Notes: a model not told the origin generated them from the sequence alone. A DNA stretch of 64,000 bases from Todiramphus chloris collaris (GCA_025345505.1 JANVCC010000076.1:8429151-8493150); one strand, 5' to 3'; positions 1 to 10,616 are shown, numbered from the stretch's first letter. Translations and numbers: made by a program.

Positions 1-717
1 TCAGCTGTAGTGGCTGTGTGTGGGTGACCCATTTCCCAAGGCAGGGGGGAAACGCCACATATAAAGCTGCTATCTGTGCTACCTGCCTGTTGTTAACAAC
101 CCAGATGGCTGTGGATCTCTGAAGGACCACATCTAGAGAAGGTCTCTTACTGCTAATGGGGTCACTGTCAAATAAATCATATAAAAGGCTTGATTTCTAG
201 CAAAAGCGATGTTGAGAGTTGCAAAAGTCCACATGTAAAGCCAGCAGTCCCTGTCACCTTCACTGCTGCAGGATTTCCCTGGTGTTTTGCTGGACTCACC
301 CACTGCACCAAGTTGCTGTTGATTCTCCATCTTCAGCCACTCCTGTGCTTTCAGTCCCTCCAGGCAGTGCACCTCAACCACCAGTTCTTCCAGGGTCTCA
401 GCTGCCCTCAGCCCCCTGTCTCCCACCTCCCTCCTGCCCCCAGCCTGGTGTTCATGAGAAGGAAAGAGAAACCCTGGGCCAGTATGATGGGGTGTGGGTC
501 ATGTGGCCCTAGCAGGTGGCTGAAGGTGAGGCAGAAGACAGCAGAGCTTTGTGCTCTTCTCTGCCACCATGGGAAGAGTCACCAAACAGGGTGATTTCAT
601 AAGTGTCTCCTCCACTCATCTCATGATGGTTCCCAAACCATCATGCATGGGACTATGGAAGAGGGGTCATATCTAATGGTCCAGTAAAGAGCAGCAGGGA
701 AGAATAAGCCCAGGTGC
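1..717. other. upstream flank, no recognised gene
   Basis: This is ordinary AT/GC-mixed sequence 5' of the HSD17B12 promoter. It contains A/T-rich TATA-like strings near 58-66 and 170-186 and a pyrimidine-rich stretch at 330-450. I see no splice-supported exon. The only thing of note is a minus-strand open frame at 133-426, listed separately. Confidence 0.6.
133..426 (-). other. 97-codon minus-strand open frame, possible retroelement-derived coiled coil
   Basis: The frame is rich in Glu, Leu, Lys and Gln. Its first third (LEELVVEVHCLEGLKAQEW) has heptad-like spacing of hydrophobic residues, as in a coiled coil. The remainder, with a WLYMW patch, has no fold I recognise. Leu/Glu-rich coiled-coil frames of this flavour occur in avian retroelement ORFs, so a decayed repeat fragment is the likeliest origin. 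No start context, splice site or partner exon supports a cellular gene. Function unknown; chance frame possible. Confidence 0.2.
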
Positions 718-719
718 AG

Positions 720-1200
720 AATCACAGAATCCTTTTGGTTGGAAGAGACCATTAAGATCATTGAGTCCAACTGTTAACCCAGCACTGCCAGGTCACCATT
801 AAACCATGCCCCTCAGCACCACATCTACACAGTTTTTAAACCCTTCCAGGGATGGGGACTCCACCACTGCCCTGGGCAGCCTTGACAATCCTTGTGGGGA
901 AGACATTTCTGCTAATATCCAACCCAAACTTCTCCTGGCACAACTTGAGGATGTTTCCTCTTGTCCTACGGCTTGTTCCTTGGGAGAAGAGTCTGATCCC
1001 ACCTGGCTCCAATCTCGTGTCGGGGAGTTATAGAGAGTGAGGTCTCCTCTGAGCTTCCTTTTCTCCAGGTCCCTCAGCTGCTTCTCACAAGACTTGTGCT
1101 CTAGACCCTCCCCCAGTTCCGCTGTCCTTCTCTGGACATGCTGCAGCCCCTTGATGTCCTTCTCGTAGTAAGGGGCCCAAGATCGCAGCCCGTGGTCAGC
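720..1200 (-). repeat. CR1 LINE 3' fragment (lineage C), antisense
   Basis: Read on the minus strand, this is a CR1 3' end. On the plus strand it begins with the reversed tail (cacagaatccttttggttgg), followed by the reverse complement of the 'gacctggcagtgctgggttaatgg' block typical of this lineage, then the degenerate C-terminal reverse-transcriptase region. It abuts the CpG island on its gene-proximal side. Confidence 0.85.
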
Positions 1201-1497
1201 TCAGGGGAAGTATCTCAGGAGGCCTCGGCTCCCCTGCGCATTGTCGAGGGGCGGTGGCCGTTGGGCTGGGACGCCCCAGCAGGAATGGGCTCTCCCCAGT
1301 GCTGGGGTCAAGGGTCTGGGGACACCTCCTCCCCTGCCCTGCCCCGGGGGTGGGGGTCTCTGCTCCCGCGGCCCCCCCTCCTCGGCCTCGCTGATCGCAG
1401 CGCGTGGGTGCTGCTGGAGCCGCGCGGGGGGGGGGGGGTGCCGAGGGACCCATTCAGCTGCGAGGAGGAGCCTGAGCATTTTATGAATGGGCTCATA

Positions 1498-1505
1498 TGA
1501 CGTCA
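1498..1505. promoter_or_regulatory. full palindromic CRE (TGACGTCA)
   Basis: A perfect 8-bp CREB/ATF site lies about 400 bp upstream of the start codon at the edge of the CpG island. The sequence is seen directly; occupancy is inferred. Confidence 0.6.
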
Positions 1506-1536
1506 GCAGAGGCGGGAAGAGATATGCGACCTTCCA

Positions 1537-1571
1537 CCAATCCTGCGAGAGTCTCGAGCGGTGCGGCCAAT
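1537..1571 (+). promoter_or_regulatory. pair of CCAAT boxes
   Basis: CCAAT occurs at 1537-1541 and 1567-1571, 30 bp apart (about three helical turns). This spacing is common for NF-Y bound promoters. With the CCAAT boxes at 1609 and 1815 there are four in the same orientation. Confidence 0.5.
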
Positions 1572-1608
1572 TAAAGCGCGGCGGCCGGTTGACGGCCACC
1601 TCTTCCGA

Positions 1609-1620
1609 CCAATGGCGGCA
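1609..1620 (+). promoter_or_regulatory. composite CCAAT / YY1-like element, copy 1
   Basis: CCAATGGCGGCA fuses an NF-Y box to the YY1 core ATGGCGGC. An 11-bp identical copy lies at 1815. Confidence 0.5.
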
Positions 1621-1636
1621 GCGGAGCTGTGCCGAC

Positions 1637-1642
1637 CACGTG
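1637..1642. promoter_or_regulatory. CACGTG E-box
   Basis: A perfect palindromic E-box in the context gaccacgtgggg, suited to USF, MYC/MAX, MITF/TFE or SREBP-1. HSD17B12 works in lipid elongation, whose enzymes are often SREBP targets, but this assignment is inference. Confidence 0.4.
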
Positions 1643-1687
1643 GGGTGCAGACCGCAAGTAGTACGGGGGCGTGTGAGCCGCTCACCG

Positions 1688-1704
1688 CCCCCCCCCCCCC
1701 CCCC
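1688..1704 (+). repeat. C17 homopolymer
   Basis: An uninterrupted 17-base C run in the promoter island. The minus strand (poly-G) can form G-quadruplex structures. Length may be unreliable in assembly. Confidence 0.8.
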
Positions 1705-1778
1705 TTCTTGTCCCCCCTCCCACCCCGCTCCCCTCCCCTCCCGGAGCGGCTGTCCCGGGAACGGGCGGGGCCGGCCCC

Positions 1779-1791
1779 GTTGCCCGGTAAC
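1779..1791. promoter_or_regulatory. X-box-like palindrome (RFX)
   Basis: GTTGCC and GGTAAC half-sites are separated by one C, an imperfect inverted repeat matching the RFX X-box pattern. It lies about 115 bp upstream of the start codon, where RFX sites act. Confidence 0.4.
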
Positions 1792-1814
1792 CGGATGACT
1801 GAGCAACCCTTCCG

Positions 1815-1826
1815 CCAATGGCGGCG
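1815..1826 (+). promoter_or_regulatory. composite CCAAT / YY1-like element, copy 2, probable core promoter
   Basis: CCAATGGCGGCG sits 80 bp upstream of the start codon. YY1 cores (ATGGCGGC) commonly lie just downstream of transcription starts in CpG promoters, so the start is probably close to here. If transcription begins upstream, the ATG at 1818 opens a 9-codon upstream frame ending at TGA 1845-1847, before the main start. Confidence 0.5.
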
Positions 1827-1905
1827 GAGCGGGGGCGGGCGCCGTGACGGCTGAGGGCCGGCGGTGGCCGGGAGGGCTCAGTCTGGCCGCGGCCGCCTCC
1901 GCAGC

Positions 1906-2080
1906 ATGGTGGCTCTCGCCGCCCTCCCGCCCGCCGCTGGCGGCCTCTTCTACTGGGTGGGCGCGGTGGGCGTTCTCTACGCGGCGGCAGTGGGCTCCTA
2001 CTATCTCCTGGCCGGCCTTCGTCTCTGGGTGCTGGGCAGCGGCAATGCCACCGTGGGACCGGCGCTGGGCGCCTGGGCAG
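1906..2080 (+). CDS. HSD17B12: HSD17B12 exon 1 coding part (residues 1-58 plus first base of codon 59)
   Basis: HSD17B12 is the ER 3-ketoacyl-CoA reductase of very-long-chain fatty acid elongation and a 17-beta-hydroxysteroid dehydrogenase. This exon encodes the N-terminal membrane anchor: a hydrophobic stretch at about residues 11-45, starting GGLFYWVGAVGVLY, then a short linker ending VGPALGAWA. Known vertebrate HSD17B12 has the same FLYWVGA and VGPxLGxWA landmarks. The ATG at 1906 is chosen because A at -3 and G at +4 give a strong Kozak context and the length fits the family. The frame is open further upstream but offers no in-frame ATG. The donor is CAG|GTGAGT at 2081, phase 1, joining exon 2 to complete Val59. 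Confidence 0.95.
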
Positions 2081-2506
2081 GTGAGTGCGCGTCCGGGCGG
2101 CGATGGCTCTCTCTCCCTTCCCGCCCCTCTCATCGCTCTCCGGGGCCCGGTGGGGTGGGATGTGCTTCTCGTGGACGTAGCGGACGGCAGACCTAGGGCG
2201 GCGGGGGCTGAGGGGCCGGGGGTGGGCTCCGTTCCGCCGGGAGCGCCCCCGCCGAGCTAGGCTCAGGTTCCTCCCGGGATCAGTGGGGCCGGAGGGCGCT
2301 GATCCGAGGGGGTCCCGTGGGCTAACGGACTTGTGGGAGAGCGGGCGCGGCTCGCTTGAACTCTGTCTCGGGCTGCCCGGACAGGGCCCGGTCTCCAGGC
2401 GCCTCCCCGAGTGGAGGCCGCGGAGAGCGGTCCCGGCGCTGGTCGCGGTTGCCAGCGCGGTTGGTCGGTTCGCGCCCGCCCCCTCGCCGGCCTCGCACCT
2501 CATCGC

Positions 2507-2514
2507 TGACGTCA
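2507..2514. promoter_or_regulatory. second full CRE, in intron 1
   Basis: A perfect TGACGTCA lies 430 bp into intron 1, still inside the CpG island. With the site at 1498 it brackets the promoter and first exon. Confidence 0.5.
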
Positions 2515-2636
2515 CGCCAGCCCCGCCGCCCCCGGAGGAGCGGGATGTTCCCAACCGCCCCCCCCCCCGCCCCCCCGGCCCGGCTGCCGGCGTGGGAGGA
2601 GGGAGGACCCGCGGGGACACCGTAGCGGAGAGCCCG

Positions 2637-2661
2637 CCCCCCCCCCCCCCCCCCCCCCCCC
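2637..2661 (+). repeat. C25 homopolymer
   Basis: Twenty-five consecutive C residues just inside intron 1; another C-rich run lies at 2556-2576. It is a strong G-quadruplex candidate on the minus strand and i-motif candidate on the plus strand, and prone to sequencing error. Confidence 0.8.
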
Positions 2662-2999
2662 GCGGTGTATTCCGGTGTCCCGGGCTGGGGGCCGGTGAGC
2701 GGGGCTGCTGCCGGCCGCCGTCAGCGGCTCCGGAACGCGGGGAGCGAAGAGCGAGGGAACGGGCGCTGGCGGGGAGAGGAGCGGTGTGAAACTTGTGCCT
2801 GCCGGCCGCGCTCCTGCACATCCCGCCGGGTTCCCGGGGTTCCAGCGTGAACCCTGGAAAAGGGCTGAAGTGTGAGGGGCCGGCCCTGGGGGACGGTAGC
2901 GATGGCCAGGAGCGGGCAGCCGCAGGTTTTAATCTGCATCCCAGAAATAGGAGAGCAGGGGAAGTTTAGCAGAGAGTGCTGGGGGGTGAGAAGCTGGAC

Positions 3000-3645
3000 A
3001 GGAGCCGGCACCAGGCACTCACAGCCCAGAAGCCCGTGGCACCCTGTGCTGCATCCCCAGCAGCGTGGGCAGCAGGTCAGGGAGGGGATCCTGCCCCTCT
3101 GCTCCGCTCTGGGGAGACCCCCCTGCAGTGCTGGGTCCAGCTCTGGAGTCCTCAGCACAGGAGAGACAGGGACCTGTTGGAGCGGGGCCAGAGGAGGCCA
3201 CAGCCATGATGGGAGGGATGGAACCCCTCTGCTGGGAGGCCAGGCTGAGAGAGTTGGGGTTGTTCAGCCTGCAGAAGAGAAGGCTCCAGGCATAACTAAC
3301 TGTGGCCTTTCAGTATCCGAAGGAAGCCTACAAGAAAGATGGGGACAGACTTTTTATCAGGGCCTGTTGAAACAGGACAAGGGGTGATGGTTTTAAACTA
3401 AAAGAGAGAGATTCAGATTGGAGAGAAGGAAGCAAGTTTTGACTTGCTTATGGTGGTGAGAGCATGGCCCAGGTTGCCCAGAGAGGTGGTCAGTGCCCCA
3501 TCCCTGGAGCCACTGCAGGTGAGGTTGTCTGGGGCTCTGAGCAACCTGCCCTGGTTGCAGCTGTCCCTGCTCCCTGCAGGGGGGTTGGACTAGATGACCT
3601 TGAAAGGTCCTTTCCCAGCCAAACCATCCTGTGGTATTACCAGGC
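3000..3645 (+). repeat. CR1 LINE 3' fragment (lineage A), sense
   Basis: It begins in the degenerate C-terminal reverse-transcriptase region and runs through the lineage-A hallmarks 'gatggggacagactttttat', 'ggtgatggttttaaact' and 'gttggactagatgacctt' to a degraded tail near 3645. It is the longest lineage-A copy here and carries a short insertion near 3285-3300. Confidence 0.85.
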
Positions 3646-5016
3646 AGCTCCCAGCACTGTGTTGCTCTCCCTTTCTCATTTTTCCAAGTCCCAGTCACAG
3701 GAGCCATGCTGGGGAAATACCATTTGTTCCATCCTACTCTGATGCCACTGCACGTGGCTTTTCAGTCATGATAAGGATTTTGCAAGGGCTCCTCTGACAG
3801 TGCCATTGTTCAGACCAAGAGAATTTTCAAATCCCTTGCTGCCAAAGGCAGTGGGAAGGGCAAGTCTAGTGTCTGGTTGGGAATTGAGAAGATGGGACGT
3901 AAAAATAACCACAAATTGTAGGAGCTGCTGAATTGGAGGTGAGGTGATAAGGCTGCAGAAGGTAATTCTGTCCCTTGAGAGGCATAAGAATGTGTCAAGG
4001 AGTCTGCAGCTGCTCCTGGGTGACAGAACTGTAGGTGCAGCAGCCCTACAACAAGCTGGTAGAGTCTGCAAGGTGAATGCAGGTGGTTCCCCATAACCTC
4101 TTCAGCGGCCAATACTGAATGTGGTCTGTGTGCAAGACACCACTTGTTCTAGCCTTGCCTACAAGTGCTGAAGGCCCCCACTTCCTTCCAGCTAGAGAAA
4201 CACCATGTCTGCTAAAGGTCTGTTTGGTACAGGAGACCTAAAGCATTTCTTGACTTTCCAATGTTGGTTTTGAATGTATCGACACATTATTGGTTGTCTG
4301 TTCAGCTGTGGTGCATCACAGCAGCCTTGGTGGCCACTTTGGTTTGTTGTGCGTTGTTTCAAACAGGGAATCTTGCAGTGCTTGAGCCAAACGCTGGCTT
4401 ACCAGCTGGAACTGCAAACCACAGGCAACAGATCTTCCCTCAGTCACATCCTCGAACATCCTGTGAACAGAGAACTGTGATGTGAATGATCTCTGTCTCT
4501 GTTTCATACAAGCGTGGGTGGCAGCAGGCCCTTGTACATGGCCAAAGGCAGCTCACAAAAATTCTTCTTTCTCTGTGCCATGGTCTTCAAGACATGGTGG
4601 GAGAGGAGTGTTGGTGGTACAGTTGAATTCCCAGTGTTGAAATGAGGAGAGGTTTTTCTCAGGCAGAGTCTTGAGTTTGCCCTGAAGTTCTGGCACCAAC
4701 AGTAGGCTGGGGAGCCTCTGTTTCCTCTCCCGGGAAGGAGGTTGTGGGCACAGTTGCAGATGGATTAGGTCACCTTGAGAATTAGCAAATTACTAAGTCA
4801 TGCTGTAGGAGGAGATGCTTTTCCTCCTCTTCTGGTCAGTTAAAAACCAGTGGGTTTGTTGCTGTGGTTATTGTGACAGTGCATTCTTTCTAACGCACAA
4901 CTGTACACTGGGAAGCCCTTCTGTAAGGGCCACTGACTGCCCTTGAACTCTCCTGCACCTCTGAAATGGAACTGCAAATTCTCTCCTTGTTTTCTCAGTG
5001 GCTTTTTGATTGTGTA

Positions 5017-5360
5017 TCACAGAATCCCAGTATGGTAGGGGTTGGAAGGGACATCTGGAAATTATCTCATCCAACCCCACTGCTCCAGCAGGGTCATCCA
5101 GAGCAAGGGACCCAGGATCACATTGTCCAGGTGGGTTTGGAATCTCTCCAGAGGAGACTCCACAACCTCTCTGGGCAGCCTTGGCCAGGCTCTGCCACCC
5201 TCACAGCAAAGAAGTTTTTCCTGGTATTGAGGCGGAACCTCCTGAGTTCCAGTTTGTGCCTGTTGCCCCTTATTCTCTTGTTGGGCAGCACTGAAAATAG
5301 TCTGGTCAAGTCATCCTCTTGCGCCCCACCAGTTAGGTATTGATGAGCACTGATAAGATA
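5017..5360 (-). repeat. CR1 LINE 3' fragment (lineage B), antisense
   Basis: The plus strand reads 'cacagaatcccagtatggta', then the reverse complement of the CR1 3' region (ggaatctctccagaggagac, cctcacagcaaagaag). Confidence 0.85.
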
Positions 5361-6164
5361 TTTGCAATTGCTTCTGTCTAAGCTCTAATTTGCTAGTATT
5401 TAGAAGGAAGGGATGTGAGGGGGATGAACTATGTGAACTGGTAATGTACTCTGAGAAAATTAGGTTTGTACTAATTTAAATAGCAGGTGTTTTGACAAAA
5501 TGTTACTTTTTATAAGCTCAGTGTGAAGGTCTGTACGTGGCTTTTCTGGCTTTCTCTCCCCAGAACTCCCATCTGGCCTGATTTTCAGCTGCTCTACAGT
5601 GAGGGAGGTTGGGTGGGTGTTATGGCAGTGTGGGATTTCTGGGTGCATCTTCAGAGAGAGAATAGAGTGAAAACTCCTGGGCCGAGTGCTCTGTACCTTT
5701 AACGTGCCTCAAAAATTGGTTAACGGAAGATAAGAACAGCTCCCTTGCTTGGAAAACAGTTTAGCTAAATAAACCAGACTTGAGAGGAGCAGAGTGCCAA
5801 GGAGTCCTTCTGAAATCACCGAGAATCCAGCGAAGATGTGGCTGTTCCCCTGCCTGCCTTCTAGACAGGCAGATCTGTTGGCAGCACTGGGAGTCGTGAT
5901 CCATGCTGGTATTGCCTTGGGTCGGATGAGAGTGTCCTATTCTTCTGCTATCGATGGTGGTGGCAGGCAGCCACTTTGCTTCCCTGCCATTGACAGTTGG
6001 GTGTTTTCTGGAGCAGGGAACCGTCTGCTGCTGTCATAGCTCCCGTTGGAGTGTTGCCGTGTCACCTATTTTAAGAAGCCGCCTCTTTTTCTGGAAATCA
6101 TGAAGGTGTTTTTCTGCCCCTTCCCTTCAGTAATTTGGCAAAATGAAGTCAGAATCCTGTGGAA

Positions 6165-6245
6165 GTTCAGACTGGGAGGGACCCTGGGAGGTCACTAGTC
6201 CAACCTCTTGCTCAGAGCAGTGTCAGCTGTGAGATCAGACCAGTT
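6165..6245 (-). repeat. short antisense CR1 fragment
   Basis: Matches the reversed CR1 terminal block (ggaagttcagactgggaggg, gtccaacctcttgctcagag), about 80 bp, immediately before a longer CR1 in the same orientation. Confidence 0.55.
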
Positions 6246-6260
6246 CAGTGTATGCAAATT

Positions 6261-6750
6261 GCAGAATCCCAGCATGGTAGGGACCTCTAGAGATCATCTC
6301 ATCCAGTGCCCCCCCTGCTCCAGCAGGGTCACCCAGAGCAGGGGCCCCAAGATCGTGTTGTCCAGGCAGGTTTGGAATCTCTCCAGAGAAGGAGACTCCA
6401 CAGCCTTTCTCAGCAGCCTAGGCCAGGCTCTGACACCCTAACGGCAAGGAATTTTTTCCTGATACTGAGGTGGAACCTCCTGAGTTCCAGTTTCTGCCCA
6501 TTGCCCCTTGTCCTGTCACTGGACACCACTGGAAAGGGTCTGGCCCTGTCTTCTTGACCCCTGTGGGCCCTTCAGCTATTGATCAACACTGACCAGATCC
6601 CCTCTCAGTCTGTTCTTCTCCATTTGAACAGCCCCAGGGCTCTCAGCCTTCCCTCAGCACGGAGATGCTCCAGTCCCCTCAGCATCTTTGCAGCCTCTAC
6701 TGGACTCTCTCCAATAGTTCCTTGTCTATCTTGAAATGGGGAGTCCAGAA
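6261..6750 (-). repeat. CR1 LINE 3' fragment (lineage B), antisense
   Basis: Starts 'cagaatcccagcatggtagg' and continues about 490 bp into the region encoding the end of the CR1 reverse transcriptase (the reverse complement of 'gagagccctggggctgttca' at about 6630). Confidence 0.85.
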
Positions 6751-7492
6751 AATAATCAAACTTATATATGCAAGACACACTGGCACTTCAAGTTAGAATG
6801 GCCTGATGCTCTAATACTTCCAACATCTTAGTCATGTCAGATGCTTAAACTTTGTAATTTTGAGCCTGGAAAAAAAGAAAAAATATTTTCATGAGAAATA
6901 CATATTTCTGCCCCCCCTGCCCCGAGTCTGCTTTAGCTGATATGTGAACTGAAAAGAAGCTTTATTTTGACTGTGTAATTTGCCATAGGATTCTCAAAGA
7001 AAAGTCCTGTTTTCTTCCAAGCCTCATGGCAGCCTAGAAAAGGTTCTACTTCTTCCCCTGGCACCTTTGGTGCAGGCCTGGCTGAATAATCGTACATTTA
7101 GGAGTTATGAAACGTCTGGTGGTGCTGGTCCTTTGTCGTGTGGTGGGCACAGCTGTATGGTTCTGTTGGGGCCAACGAATAGTTGTGAAGATGAACATGC
7201 CTTGATTAAGCTTCTTGGAGTTTATTCACTGATGTGCAAAAATAACTAAATGTTGGTCATTTGCTTTCAGTGTCTTACACAAGAATCTGTGAGAGGTTGT
7301 AGCTGCCTCTAGCTTTCTGAAATTCAGTTGTAGACAAACCCCCTTATTCAGTCTGAAACTGTTCTTGTCCTGGGCAAGCATTTTCTAGTGAGTTCTTTCA
7401 GCGGCAGCAAAGCCAACTGAATGTGCTCTGCCTGTTTGCACCAGATTCTTTTACTTAACGTGGGCTGCGTTTGACTACGTGCAGTCCGGTGT

Positions 7493-7502
7493 CTAAAAAT
7501 AG
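7493..7502. promoter_or_regulatory. isolated MEF2 consensus
   Basis: CTAAAAATAG is a perfect MEF2 site. It is single here, so alone it is weak evidence. Confidence 0.25.
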
Positions 7503-8701
7503 CAGGTTTTATACTGAGGGCATTAAGGGAGGCATGAAAAATGTATGTAACTGGGTACCCGAGTGAGCACTGGAGCAGATTTTTGTGTCTTTATGGGCAG
7601 ATCTTTTAAAAACTAGGAATATGTGGGGTTACTCCCAAACTCTGCCTAGGAAGTTGTGGTAATTACAAGCTCTAAATTAAACCTTGACCATAAACCTAGT
7701 AATGTGAGGCTTAGGTGAAGAGGAAGAGGTGAAAAGCTGGATGTTGTGCTTGGAAATGGTTTGAGTTAAGATCCCATCTGTAAGGTTATACTTCCTGTGG
7801 TCCCTGGAAATGGTGTCTTATAGACCCCAATCATTGTGAAGTTCTTGGGAGAACTTTACGGAAGTTGTCAGAAGGTAGAAAATAATGAAGATGATTTTAA
7901 GAGCTCATTCACTTTACTGCTGACCAAGGGGTGTAACGTGTTGGTAACCGAGGAACTTTCACAAGCAACGTTGTTTTTCAAGCTCCTTAGCTTTGAGTGA
8001 AATAGTTGTTACCCGATGGCTCTTTATTGTTCTTTGGAAATACGTGTCAGTCCCCGTTGCATAAATGAGGGCAGTCTCGCTTTGCAGGCTTGTGGCAACG
8101 TGCAATGGTAGTTGTCAGGCCACGTCACAAATCACTGTTGTGGGTTGGAACAGTCAATGTAGTGTGGTGTTCCGTGAGAGTGTAGTTAGTGGGAGATTCC
8201 ACCTCTGTCAGTGTTGTTTTATATGGGATGGGAGAGGAGAGCCTGTGAGCACCTCTCTGGCTTCCCTGCACCTCAGCACTTGGCTGGTGTGTGTGGAGCT
8301 CTGGGGAGAGCTTTTGGTTCTCTCTTGTTCTTTAGCAGAATCACTTATTCAGACATCTGTCCTCCTCAGCTCTATGTGGTGAGAGGTTTCTGATCTCATT
8401 CTCAACTCCAAGGTGCTACACAAATACTTCTACCCCTGTATGAAATGAAGTGTGGCACTCGTTAACCCAAAAAGTAATGTTAAAAGTAGGCCAGCTTGCT
8501 TATAAGTCCTGATCATGACAGATCAAACTTGCAGCATGAACTCGGAGCACATATTGTTTTCATGGAACATGCTTCTGAAGGGCTGCTGCACTGAAATAAG
8601 GCTCTTAGAACAGTCTGGTGCAAGTGACTCAGTCCTGTCTGAACTTCCCAGAAGTTCTGTGCTCCGCTGTCTGTGTTTTTTTCTTTTCCCATTTACTGAC
8701 T

Positions 8702-9034
8702 CTCAGAATGGTAGGGATTGGAAAAGACTTCTGGAGATCTTGTCCAGCCTCCCTGTTCCAGCAGGGTCACCCAGAGCAGGGAAGCCAGCATCACAATGTC
8801 CAGGCAGGTGTGGAATCTCTCCAGAGAAGGAGACTCCACAACCTCCTTGGGCATCCTGGGCCAGGCTCTGTCACCCTCACAGCAAGGAATTTTTTCCTCC
8901 TGTTCATATGGAACCTCCTGGGTTCCAGTTTGTGCCCATTGTCCCTTGTCCTGTCACTGGGCACCACTGACAAGAGTCTGGACCCATCCTCTTGCCCTCC
9001 TGCCCTTTAGATACTTATCAGCATTGAGAAGATT
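8702..9034 (-). repeat. CR1 LINE 3' fragment (lineage B), antisense
   Basis: Reversed CR1 3' end beginning 'tcagaatggtagggattgg' and including 'ggaatctctccagagaagga'. About 330 bp. Confidence 0.85.
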
Positions 9035-9294
9035 CTTCAAGACCGATCTGGTAAAAAGTACTAAGTCATCAGTCCTACTCATAGCTTGTAATTTGGAAGT
9101 CAGGGTCTTCCTGCAGCTTGTTCCTTGTTGGACTAAGCAATTGTTGCTCCTCCAGAGCAGCCCAGGAGAGGTGGGATCTCTGACCCTGTTGCTCTGGGCT
9201 CAGCAGCTTGCACTGTGTGGTACGCTGGTTGGCTGCAGCTCCTTTTGAGACCTTGCAGCTTCTAGTGATTACAGTTCCTTCTGGTGTGATAACA

Positions 9295-9535
9295 GACATA
9301 AACTTGAACATAGGAAGTTCCATCTCAGCGTGAGGAGGAACGTCTTTACTTTGAGGCTGACAGCACTGGAACAGGCTGCCCAGTGAGGTGGTAGTCTCCA
9401 TCTCTGGAGATACTCAAAATCTGCCTGGATGCATTGCTGTGTGACCTTCTTTATGTGAACCTACCTTAGCAGGTGGATTGGAATAGGGGATCTCCAGAGG
9501 TCCCTTCTAGCCCCTATCATTGTACGATTCTGTGT
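9295..9535 (+). repeat. CR1 LINE 3' fragment, sense, diverged
   Basis: Recognisable by 'gaacaggctgcccagtgagg', 'gatctccagaggtcccttct' and a terminal 'acgattctgtg'. Confidence 0.75.
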
Positions 9536-10255
9536 GGAGACTAATGTGTATGTGCAGGCACCACCAAGGTCAGCATCACCCAGACTTATTTCTAGCGTTG
9601 GAGTTTGATCTGGTGTGAACGCTTCCATTCTGTTTTTCTCGAGAGATGCTTTTCATTTTTTTTGAAGTGGAATTCTGGGTGGAAGCGTTCAGTAACACAG
9701 AGCTAACATCACCGAGGAGGCTCGAATTGGAATATGAACAGGCTTTGCCATTTTTAGCTGCAGGGACAGAGATGCATGTGAAGGAGAGTTCAGTGCTGTA
9801 GTTTGGTGTCTCCACCTCCAAGCCAAAAAGCTCATGGTGAGTGGAGGATGGATGCTGCTTGCATTAAGGTGAAAGGAAAACCCATCTCTGATAAACAGAC
9901 TGAGAGAAGGAATGCTTGAACATCTATGAGCCCAGGGGATGAAGAGCTGCATGATGATTTTAAACTAGCTAGGAAAGTTACCTGTGAAGCACCGTGGTGA
10001 AAGCAAGGAAAGTACTTGTGTAGGAGTGAGGAGCATGGATGTGTTTCCAGCAAAAAAATCCAACTGGAGCTGCGCCGGGTGTTAGATTCAGTTTGGTCTG
10101 CGTGTTCCTTGTAAGGAACAGGTGGGTTAGCACTCCTGAGGCTGTAAGGCCAGAGCTGAGAGTGAGGTTTGAGGAAAATGGCTGTAGTTTACCACCCGGG
10201 AATTAATTTTTCGTAGGTGGGTGGATCATGTTGTTGTTCTTGATTCCTAATGAAA

Positions 10256-10616
10256 ATGGGTCTGTTCATCCTGGAGAAGAGAGAGCTCTGGGGAGATCTT
10301 ATTGTGGGCCTACAAGAAAGATGGAGGGGGGACTTTTTACAAGGGCTTGTAGTGATAGGATGAAGTGTAGTGGCTTCATGATGAAAGAGGGTAGATGTAG
10401 ATTAGAAATAAAGAAGCTTTTCACTCTGAGGGTGGCATAGGTACAGGTTGCCTAAGGAAGCTGTGGATGCTCCATCACTGGATGTGTTCAAGACCAGGTT
10501 GGATGGAGCTTTCAGCAACCTGCTCTAGGGGGAGGTGACCCTGTCCATGGCAGGGGGTTTGGGACTAGATGATCCTTGAGGTCCCTTCCAATTCAAACCA
10601 TTTTGTGATTCTCTGA
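10256..10616 (+). repeat. CR1 LINE 3' fragment (lineage A variant), sense
   Basis: 5'-truncated CR1 ending at the ttgtgattctct tail. Its last 150 bp belong to a block nearly identical to 29059-29557, while its earlier part is clearly more diverged from that copy. Confidence 0.8.

Larger units (their letters stand above)
1200..2850. promoter_or_regulatory. HSD17B12: CpG island spanning promoter and exon 1 of HSD17B12
   Basis: The region is strongly GC-rich and dense in CpG, unlike the AT-leaning introns. It contains GC boxes (gggcgggg at 1763-1770, gggggcgggc at 1831-1840), several CCAAT boxes and exon 1. It has no TATA box near the start codon, the usual arrangement for a broadly expressed gene. 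Two long C runs (1688-1704 and 2637-2661) sit inside it. Long open frames on both strands here reflect the lack of A/T-rich stop codons, not genes. Confidence 0.85.

Noticed and set aside
1..2000. MIR129-2 hairpin, known upstream of HSD17B12 in mammals
   Set aside because: No hairpin or mature-sequence match seen in the 1.9 kb available upstream; it probably lies further away.
1201..2821. Long minus-strand open frames (310 and 379 codons) antisense to exon 1
   Set aside because: They are Pro/Arg/Gly-rich low-complexity translations of a CpG island where stop codons are rare, overlap each other and the true exon, and have no recognisable domain.
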